A stretch of DNA of 6,022 nucleotides from Bacillota bacterium (GTDB lineage Bacteria; Bacillota_I; Bacilli_A; MOL361; Turicibacteraceae), in assembly GCA_003486705.1 (NCBI GenBank), contig DNGE01000179.1, positions 1-6,022 on the forward strand, given 5' to 3'. How positions within the stretch are numbered: the stretch's first letter is position 1; each line of letters starts with the position of its first letter. The translations under genes were made by a program, and so were the position numbers. Of the stretch, positions 1 to 4,480 are shown piece by piece. The notes below the pieces were generated by a model, which worked only from the letters and a program-made list of their open reading frames with translations, made no database searches and had not been told where the DNA came from.

Positions 1-1181
1 AATATAGCTTGTAAAATCGCAGCCATGGCACGGTGCGATGCAAACGCTTGTTGATCAAAAATTAAATTTTGAAGCTGACCCTTTTCAATCGCCATCATTA
101 CCACGCGGTGAACCGAGTTCACCGGCGTAATAATACGTTGCCCGCGACTCACAAGCAATAAGCTTTTATTTGGGCAGCTGCGCACGCACACGCCACACCC
201 AAGACAGACGTCCTCATCCACATGATACGTTTTTGTTCCATGTTCATCTGTTTCCTTTGAAATCGCGTAGATTGGACAATCTCTTAAGCATTTCCCACAC
301 TTAAGACACGTTTCTTGATTAATTTTAGGAATAAAATTCGTCGTTTCAACTGGGTGCAAGTTCCCGAATTTGCGGGCGGCTTGCAGCGCCTCGCAGCAAC
401 AACCGCAACAGTTACAAATAAACGTCGGGTTGTTTTGGACGTTTTCCCCGCACTGCACGAGCTTGTGCTCGTACGAGCGCTCAAGCACATCCATGCATTC
501 TGATACGTCGATACGTCGAGCGTATCCGTGCTTAATCAGCGAGTCGGCTGTGCCGCCAAATGTTAAACAGACATCAAGGGGCGCGTCGCAAGCCTCGCCT
601 GCATGATACATCTTGTGGCGACAATAACAGTCGCCAAGGGCGATTGATCCAGCTTCTTTAATGATGTGGCTTGCACGTTCGTAATCTAATATTGTAACAG
701 CGTTATCTGTTGTTAACACTGATTCGTTGACATAAATACGCCCGAGTTTTGTATCGGTCGAGTAAAACAGTTCTTTAATGAAGTCTTCTTCTGTATTCAG
801 ATACTGATAAAAAAGCTCACCGAGTAATTTTTGGTCAATATCTTGACGCGTTCTCATCATAGAGAACTCAAAAAATCCCGCCATTGGCGGTGGCAAAATG
901 AAGATTTGCTCACCATTAACCTCCATATCCAAAAGAATCGCGCGTGACGCGAGCTCTTCAAGAATTCTCTCAGCTTCACTAATATTCATCTTCCATGCCT
1001 TAGCTGCGCGCTTTGAATTAAACGGACGAATCGGTAACTTAGACATCAATTCCGCTTCCTTCTCACTCAACAACAAATTCAAAATCTTATATAACGTGTC
1101 GCTAGTAGGCGCTCCTTGTGGAAATTGATTCAACCTTGCCTCTAAACTTTTATACGCATCTTTTGCAACTAAATGTGACAT
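1..1181 (-). CDS. Multi-cluster 4Fe-4S ferredoxin-domain protein, C-terminus cut off by window edge
   Basis: At least 393 residues are open from ATG at 1181 to base 1 with no stop seen, so the C-terminus is missing. The start is supported by an AAAGGAGA SD (1189-1196), 7 bases away. Residues about 40-90 look like a winged helix-turn-helix-type helical domain, followed by the motif PPPMAGFFEFSMMR. Seen cysteine groups are C185-x-C187-R-H, C198 and C205; then C256, C258, C259, C261, C262 and C263 (six Cys in eight residues); then two classic ferredoxin motifs, C292-x2-C295-x2-C298-x3-C302-P and C326-x2-C329-x2-C332-x3-C336-P. The last two should each bind a [4Fe-4S] cluster. The earlier groups probably bind further metal or iron-sulfur centres (inference). 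I recognise this as an uncharacterised family of anaerobe 4Fe-4S proteins; an electron-transfer role is likely but no substrate can be assigned. No signal peptide or membrane helix is visible, so it is cytosolic. Central codon use is GC-rich, unlike its neighbours. Confidence 0.9.
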   Translation of the reverse strand, partial: MSHLVAKDAYKSLEARLNQFPQGAPTSDTLYKILNLLLSEKEAELMSKLPIRPFNSKRAAKAWKMNISEAERILEELASRAILLDMEVNGEQIFILPPPMAGFFEFSMMRTRQDIDQKLLGELFYQYLNTEEDFIKELFYSTDTKLGRIYVNESVLTTDNAVTILDYERASHIIKEAGSIALGDCYCRHKMYHAGEACDAPLDVCLTFGGTADSLIKHGYARRIDVSECMDVLERSYEHKLVQCGENVQNNPTFICNCCGCCCEALQAARKFGNLHPVETTNFIPKINQETCLKCGKCLRDCPIYAISKETDEHGTKTYHVDEDVCLGCGVCVRSCPNKSLLLVSRGQRIITPVNSVHRVVMMAIEKGQLQNLIFDQQAFASHRAMAAILQAI

Positions 1182-1360
1182 CTCATCATCTCCTTTAAAA
1201 AATTCCTATTTAAAAATCATATGTTGATACTCCTAAAATTAGAGCAACATCTCATAGACAAAAATCGCAGATAACACTTTGGTATGGTAAAAAAACAGCA
1301 CTTTTAAACAATGGTAAAACCTAATCCGCTTATTTTTTACGATGCAATACTCCTATAAAA
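1182..1360. other. Intergenic leader of the iron-sulfur gene
   Basis: AT-rich stretch between the terminator of the permease-prefix gene and the iron-sulfur gene. It should hold the promoter of the latter on the minus strand, but I find no convincing -35/-10 pair: TATGAT-like and TTGCTC-like hexamers are present with spacing that is too long. The nonamer TTTTACCAT occurs twice on the minus strand within about 40 bases (1276-1318 region). No coding potential was seen. Confidence 0.5.
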
Positions 1361-1400
1361 ATAAAGAGCCGCCTTATTACATTCAAGCACGCCTCTTTAT
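1361..1400 (-). terminator. Terminator of the padR/permease-prefix operon
   Basis: Arms ATAAAGAG (1361-1368) and CTCTTTAT (1393-1400) are perfectly complementary. They extend inward by two more pairs past one mismatch. On the minus strand the hairpin begins 8 bases after the stop codon of the upstream gene and continues into a T-rich run (TTTATTTTTATAGG). The loop is large, so strength is uncertain. Confidence 0.6.
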
Positions 1401-1407
1401 ATCATCA

Positions 1408-2079
1408 TTATTTTGTTTTTCTAATTTTATCAATACCGTTAATAATGCCACATAAGACCCCTGCTAATGGAAACACAACCCACGCAATGGACCACATATG
1501 AAATAAAAACCCACCTACAAAAAATAACATGGTTGCGATTAGCATGATGACGTGGTTGATTGCCTCAACCACTTCGTTTTTTTCTCGAACTACTTTAACA
1601 TGTCTTTTGGCACCAAGTGACTCTAACCGTTCTTCATAATGGCTATTTTTTGTCCCAAAATAGACAAACAGTCCGACCGAGATTCCAATCATCATAAGAA
1701 AAATTAATGTCACAATGGCTTCTGGCCATAAAAAGATATCTTCCATAATCGATACAGAAGCAAGCGCAAATAGAATGAGCATGACACCAGCTGCGATCGC
1801 CTTTGAAAACTTTTTACGAAACAGTTCGTACTCATTCAGTAAATCGTGTTGAAAAGCATTAGGAACTGGTGTTAAATTGAGCTCATTACATAGTTCTTCA
1901 ATACTTCCAAATTCACTCACAACTTGATTAAAGGCCTCAGCCTCTTGTATCCCTTCTTCAATAAGTGCCCCATATTTTTCTTCCATTCCTTCAATGAGTT
2001 GTTCCTTTACTGCTAACACTTCAGTTGTTTTTGGTAATGCATAAAACATGTTTTCAACATACTGTCTGATTTTACTCAT
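1408..2079 (-). CDS. Permease-prefix (HAAS/DUF1700-like) four-helix membrane protein
   Basis: 223 residues from ATG at 2079. Residues about 1-70 form an acidic helical domain (IRQYVENMFYALPKTTEV, then VKEQLIEGMEEKY and SEFGSIEEL) typical of the permease-prefix domain 1/HAAS domain found beside PadR regulators. Four hydrophobic segments follow at about 93-112, 120-142, 172-194 and 197-215, with a charged linker at 143-170 and a basic KIRKTK tail. It is an inner-membrane protein of unknown function. Members of this family are commonly encoded directly after PadR-type regulators, as here, and are thought to take part in envelope signalling or regulation; that role is inference. TTG at 2100 and ATG at 2088 are in-frame alternatives. 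2079 is preferred because AAAGGGG sits 9 bases upstream of it and abuts the ATG at 2088. The start overlaps the padR stop in ATGAGTAA, indicating translational coupling. Confidence 0.85.
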   Translation of the reverse strand: MSKIRQYVENMFYALPKTTEVLAVKEQLIEGMEEKYGALIEEGIQEAEAFNQVVSEFGSIEELCNELNLTPVPNAFQHDLLNEYELFRKKFSKAIAAGVMLILFALASVSIMEDIFLWPEAIVTLIFLMMIGISVGLFVYFGTKNSHYEERLESLGAKRHVKVVREKNEVVEAINHVIMLIATMLFFVGGFLFHMWSIAWVVFPLAGVLCGIINGIDKIRKTK

Positions 2080-2410
2080 TCCATTCATCCCCTTTAACAA
2101 ATTGATTCATTAATTGTTTTGTTAAGTGCCATTCCTTACATTTATCTATGTAATATTCCCGTCCGGCTTCAGTCATTTGATAATACGTTCTTCGTTTACC
2201 ATGTGTTTCTAACCCCGGATAAGAAAATATATATCCTTGTTTTTCAAGGCGGTTAAATGCTGAGTACAACGTGGTTTCTTTCATCGTATAAGTGCCCCCG
2301 GTGTGCTCAAATATTAATTTAGAAATCTCATAACCGTATGAGTCCTGTTGTACGAGCACCCATAAAATCATCAAATCATGATACCCGCGCATCACATCGC
2401 TACTAATCAA
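2072..2410 (-). CDS. PadR-family transcriptional regulator, TTG start
   Basis: 112 residues beginning MISSDVMRGY if read from TTG at 2410. This N-terminus matches the usual PadR opening, and GAGGTG (2417-2422) lies 6 bases upstream. A GTG at 2419 would add three residues but lies within the SD. The winged helix-turn-helix is visible: SYGYEI at about 24-29, a recognition helix ETTLYSAFNRLEKQGYI at 45-61, and a basic wing GKRRTYYQMTEAGREYY at 71-87. A short C-terminal helix (about 88-108) gives the dimerisation part of the small PadR subfamily. It is a cytosolic DNA-binding repressor, probably controlling its own operon and responding to an unknown ligand or stress (family knowledge plus inference). 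It is first in the operon and overlaps the next gene by 8 bases. Confidence 0.92.
   Translation of the reverse strand: MISSDVMRGYHDLMILWVLVQQDSYGYEISKLIFEHTGGTYTMKETTLYSAFNRLEKQGYIFSYPGLETHGKRRTYYQMTEAGREYYIDKCKEWHLTKQLMNQFVKGDEWNE
2089..2095 (-). promoter_or_regulatory. Ribosome binding site deciding the permease-prefix start
   Basis: AAAGGGG on the minus strand lies inside the 3' end of padR. It is 9 bases before ATG 2079 and directly touches ATG 2088, so it can only serve the former well. Confidence 0.6.
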
Positions 2411-2416
2411 ATGCTT

Positions 2417-2422
2417 CACCTC
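2417..2422 (-). promoter_or_regulatory. Ribosome binding site supporting a TTG start for padR
   Basis: GAGGTG on the minus strand, 6 bases before TTG 2410. No competing SD is seen before the GTG at 2419. Confidence 0.6.
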
Positions 2423-2448
2423 GATTACTACGTCTGTCGTTCTAATTC

Positions 2449-2468
2449 ATGTATATGCAGCAGTACTT
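2449..2468 (-). promoter_or_regulatory. Possible padR -10 box and PadR operator
   Basis: On the minus strand TATACA (2450-2455) is a plausible -10 about 40 bases before the padR start, though the -35 is weak. The plus strand reads ATGTA, 10 bases, TACTT (2449-2468), a rough match to the ATGT...ACAT inverted repeats bound by PadR proteins. Overlap of the two would fit autorepression; this is inference. Confidence 0.3.
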
Positions 2469-2511
2469 CGATAGTTGCAGTAATTTATTAATTTTTTTAA
2501 TAAATAATAAA

Positions 2512-2545
2512 AAACCACACATTTCCAATTGGATCTGTGTGGTTT
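2512..2545 (-). terminator. Orphan terminator upstream of padR
   Basis: Ten-base perfect stem AAACCACACA (2512-2521) with TGTGTGGTTT (2536-2545). The 14-base apical part contains the palindrome TCCAATTGGA. On the minus strand it runs into TTTTTTATTATTTATT. It lies about 100 bases upstream of padR and after another terminator at 2639-2671, so no visible gene feeds it. It could be an attenuator in the padR leader or the remains of a lost gene. Confidence 0.75.
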
Positions 2546-2638
2546 GATGTAATTAAGTTGTTTAACTGTTTAGTTTTGAGTTTCTGGCTCTTGTGAGCTT
2601 CGCTTCTTACGATGAATTTAAAATCTCTTAACTTATAC
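2546..2638. other. Spacer between two terminators, possible gene remnant
   Basis: About 90 bases with no start codon and ribosome site in the same frame. On the minus strand a short open stretch reads HRKKRSSQEPETQN then TAA, resembling the basic-to-polar tail of a protein, but it is preceded by an in-frame TAA. It may be the end of a decayed gene whose terminator survives at 2512-2545. Confidence 0.3.
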
Positions 2639-2671
2639 AAAAGGAAGCTAACAAGGCGTTAGCTTCCTTTT
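2639..2671 (-). terminator. Terminator of the exported LURP-one gene
   Basis: A perfect 14-base stem, AAAAGGAAGCTAAC (2639-2652) with GTTAGCTTCCTTTT (2658-2671), and a 5-base loop. It starts three bases after the stop codon of the minus-strand gene and ends in a short T run. The plus-strand side also ends in TTTT. Confidence 0.85.
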
Positions 2672-2673
2672 AA

Positions 2674-3327
2674 TTACTCTTCACTCTCTTCTGCCTGTTT
2701 AATCGCATCTAAAATACAAGTTAAGTAGATGCTTTGTTCAACGGGGACAACTGAATTGTCATACACCGTAATCTTATACGTTGATGAGAAAAGTGAAAAT
2801 TGCTGTTTAATTTTATACAGTTTGGTTCCGTTGTTATCTTCAATAACGAATTCTGAGAATAGTCGGAAGACTTTTTGTTTTGCGACACCTACTTCATCTT
2901 TGTTACTGTCATAAAAATGAAATGTTTTTCCAAGTCTAAAGAAGTCATTAATCATTTGTTCGCCAATGTAACCGACGGTTTTTGAGTTTTCATCGTAAAC
3001 TTGTGCTAGGCGATTGAGTTTAATATTCCATCGTTTAATTTGCTTCTCACTACCATAGACTTGCCCTTCTGTATCTTTTAATTTAAAGACATCGCCCGTT
3101 ATATTAATATATTTTCCATCCACGGTTCCTACTTTGTCTTTATCTACATAAATAGCATATGAGTTATTGAGTGTGAACCATTTACGTTTAATAATCATTT
3201 CGTCTGTGTTTTCTAACGTTGTGATCAAGTCATCAAAGGACTGTGCTTGAACATTCTCCGTGAACATAACCGTTAAAAGCAAGCAGACGAGTAGGCATAT
3301 TATAAACGTTAATTTTTTTCGATTCAT
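2674..3327 (-). CDS. Exported LURP-one/tubby-like domain protein
   Basis: 217 residues from ATG at 3327, with SD GGAGGGG 5 bases or so upstream. Residues 1-28 form a Sec signal peptide: basic MNRKK, a hydrophobic core of about 17 residues, and a likely cut after VQA (28). Residues about 44-208 show the LURP-one (DUF567) pattern, a series of short beta strands each with aromatic/basic turns: MIIKRKWFTLNNSYAIY, VDGKYINITGDVFKL, KTFHFYD, VAKQKVFRLFSEFVIED, YKIKQQFSLFSSTYKITVYD. A final hydrophobic helix, IYLTCILDAIK (200-210), would fill the barrel. The fold is shared with tubby and phospholipid scramblase; bacterial members such as YxjI are usually cytosolic and of unknown function. Export across the membrane is the odd point. 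No lipobox is present. It is a single-gene unit with its own promoter and terminator. A role at the membrane surface is inference. Confidence 0.8.
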   Translation of the reverse strand: MNRKKLTFIICLLVCLLLTVMFTENVQAQSFDDLITTLENTDEMIIKRKWFTLNNSYAIYVDKDKVGTVDGKYINITGDVFKLKDTEGQVYGSEKQIKRWNIKLNRLAQVYDENSKTVGYIGEQMINDFFRLGKTFHFYDSNKDEVGVAKQKVFRLFSEFVIEDNNGTKLYKIKQQFSLFSSTYKITVYDNSVVPVEQSIYLTCILDAIKQAEESEE

Positions 3328-3349
3328 GCTACCCCTCCTTGTTATTTAT

Positions 3350-3378
3350 AATATACCTTCTTTTTGTGAAGAACGCAA
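3350..3378 (-). promoter_or_regulatory. Promoter of the exported LURP-one gene
   Basis: On the minus strand TTGCGT (3373-3378), a 17-base spacer and TATATT (3350-3355, five of six matches to TATAAT). It lies 22 bases before the start codon and directly upstream of the SD. Confidence 0.55.
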
Positions 3379-3443
3379 ATGACTCAGTTATGATCGATTA
3401 GCTTTTGATGATTTAAGCACTTTCAGATTATGTTTTATAACGA

Positions 3444-3456
3444 TTTGAGTCTCAAA
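3444..3456. repeat. Operator-like dyad TTTGAG-T-CTCAAA
   Basis: Perfect 6-base inverted repeat around one central base in the divergent intergenic region, about 65 bases upstream of the plus-strand -35. It is possibly a regulator binding site; no family is recognised. Confidence 0.35.
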
Positions 3457-3482
3457 CTACCTAATGTAAACGCTTGTGTCGA

Positions 3483-3497
3483 AAAATGTCACATTTT
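3483..3497. repeat. Operator-like dyad AAAATGT-C-ACATTTT
   Basis: Perfect 7-base inverted repeat around one central C, 23 bases upstream of the -35 of the YczE-like gene. Its centre is 40 bases from the dyad at 3444-3456, close to four helical turns. A candidate site for a dimeric regulator. Confidence 0.4.
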
Positions 3498-3520
3498 AAT
3501 ATTTTTTTGTAAGAGTTTAC

Positions 3521-3549
3521 TTGACTTTTTTTTTGAATAACGCTATTAT
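3521..3549 (+). promoter_or_regulatory. Strong sigma-A-type promoter of the YczE-like gene
   Basis: TTGACT (3521-3526), exactly 17 bases, then TATTAT (3544-3549), each one base from consensus. AT-rich DNA with T runs lies upstream and could act as an UP element. It sits 31 bases before the ATG at 3581. The TTG of the -35 is in frame with the gene and could be mistaken for a start codon. Confidence 0.85.
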
Positions 3550-3580
3550 AAGTATGCACTTACATCAGGGAGGTACAAAC

Positions 3581-4210
3581 ATGTATAAATTATATGCTAA
3601 AAAAATTATCGCATTCTTATTAGGAACTTTCATCATTCAGATTGGATGTGCATTCTTCCTTAACTCAAAAGCGGGAGCTGACTCAATTTCAGTATTCAAT
3701 GAAGGTGTGGGTCACACATTCAACATCACAACTGGGAATGCATTCTATATTTTATTAGGGGTTTCATTTGTTGCATTATTAATCTTTGCTCGTGAAAAAA
3801 TCAATTTAGGAACATTCTTAGGATTATTATCTGCTGGTATTTTCTTAGATATCGCACAAGTTGCAATTGATCAATTAAACATCGATGCTTTACCTTTAAT
3901 TGTTCGTTTACTTATCGTATTCGGAAGCTGCTTTATTATCGCATTAGGGGTTGCAGTTCAAAAAAGTGCTAACTTAGGTATTGCACCACACGATGAAATT
4001 CCATTCTTAATTACTGAATTAACTAAAATCGAGTACCGTTGGGTTCGTATGGGACTTGACTTCATCTTCATCATTGCTGGTTACTTATTAGGTGGGGTTA
4101 TCGGATTCGGAACAATTATTACATTATTAGCTATTGGCCCATGTATCCAATTCTTCTTACCAAAAGTAGAAGGACCATTAAATAGCTTCGTAAATGGAAC
4201 AAACGAATAA
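3581..4210 (+). CDS. YczE/YyaS/YitT-family six-helix membrane protein
   Basis: 209 residues from ATG at 3581, with SD GGGAGGT (3568-3574) 6 bases upstream. Upstream in-frame TTG 3521 is rejected because it is the -35 box. Hydrophobic segments lie at about 9-27, 53-70, 75-97, 105-126, 157-175 and 176-194, with a hydrophilic C-terminal tail. Two similar polar loops, SKAGADSISVFNEGV (29-43) and ANLGIAPHDEIPFLITE (130-146), match the paired small-residue loop pattern of the YczE/YitT (COG2364-like) group. These proteins are integral in the cytoplasmic membrane; the molecular function is unknown and a transport role is often guessed. Codon use is very uniform (TTA, GGA, CGT, GCA) and, with the strong promoter and SD, suggests high expression. 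It is the only plus-strand gene, divergent from the LURP-one gene and followed by two terminators. Confidence 0.85.
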   Translation: MYKLYAKKIIAFLLGTFIIQIGCAFFLNSKAGADSISVFNEGVGHTFNITTGNAFYILLGVSFVALLIFAREKINLGTFLGLLSAGIFLDIAQVAIDQLNIDALPLIVRLLIVFGSCFIIALGVAVQKSANLGIAPHDEIPFLITELTKIEYRWVRMGLDFIFIIAGYLLGGVIGFGTIITLLAIGPCIQFFLPKVEGPLNSFVNGTNE

Positions 4211-4237
4211 AAACAAAAAGTTGTAACTGAATAATTT

Positions 4238-4264
4238 AAAAACCAGAGTGAAACTCTGGTTTTT
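4238..4264 (+). terminator. First terminator of the YczE-like gene
   Basis: Perfect 11-base stem AAAAACCAGAG (4238-4248) with CTCTGGTTTTT (4254-4264), loop TGAAA, continuing into TCTTTT. It lies 27 bases after the stop codon. The A run on the opposite side gives some bidirectional potential. Confidence 0.9.
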
Positions 4265-4306
4265 TCTTTTGCCGTTTGTACCATTTTGGATTAGATTTAT
4301 TCCTCT

Positions 4307-4332
4307 CACCTGCTTATAGCAGGTGTTTTTTT
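4307..4332 (+). terminator. Second, tandem terminator
   Basis: Stem CACCTGC (4307-4313) with GCAGGTG (4319-4325), loop TTATA, followed by seven T. No gene lies between it and the first terminator, so it acts as a backup or is left from a lost gene. Confidence 0.85.
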
Positions 4333-4459
4333 AATATATGCCTCGGTTAGATGTAACTATAAAAATGACACCCCACTGCTTGGAAAAATTCATTTTTCAA
4401 TTCAGCATATTCTTTATACAAGTTGATTGTACATCAACAAAATTGTTTAACGCAAAAAA
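4333..4459. other. Gene-free convergent spacer with two short inverted repeats
   Basis: No supported gene. GAAAAAT-TC-ATTTTTC (about 4383-4398) and GTTGAT-TGTAC-ATCAAC (4422-4438) are perfect short dyads. On the minus strand a frame of about 25 residues (containing LYKEYAELKNEFF) is open to a TAA but lacks a ribosome site. Confidence 0.4.
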
Positions 4460-4480
4460 AGTAACCGCAGCGCGGTTACT
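4460..4480 (-). terminator. Terminator of the DUF4352 gene, containing its stop codon
   Basis: Nine-base perfect stem AGTAACCGC (4460-4468) with GCGGTTACT (4472-4480), loop AGC. On the minus strand it is followed by seven T. The TAA stop (4476-4478) is inside the stem. Confidence 0.9.

Noticed and set aside
467..478. Perfect 12-base palindrome GCTCGTACGAGC
   Set aside because: It is inside the coding region of the iron-sulfur gene, in GC-rich DNA, with no partner or promoter nearby; probably chance.
501..518. Tandem copy of GATACGTC
   Set aside because: Only two units within coding sequence; not a repeat array.
284..1128. Several open frames of 60-80 codons on both strands (284-490 minus; 315-503, 370-606 and 898-1128 plus)
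   Set aside because: They lie over the iron-sulfur gene in other frames, lack good ribosome sites, and resemble no family, while the long frame has clear conserved motifs.
2729..2914. Plus-strand open frame opposite the LURP-one gene
   Set aside because: Antisense to a gene with signal peptide, SD, promoter and terminator; no features of its own.
3283..3327. Lipoprotein signal in the LURP-one protein (cysteines at residues 11 and 15)
   Set aside because: Both cysteines are inside the hydrophobic core and the residue before C15 is V, not G, A or S; a VQA signal peptidase I site fits better.
3465..3480. cre-like site TGTAAACGCTTGTG for catabolite control
   Set aside because: The left half fits, but the right half lacks the CA end and W position of the consensus, so support is too weak.
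4081..4284. Minus-strand open frame over the end of the YczE-like gene
   Set aside because: It runs through the terminator and opposite a well-supported gene, and its start has no SD.
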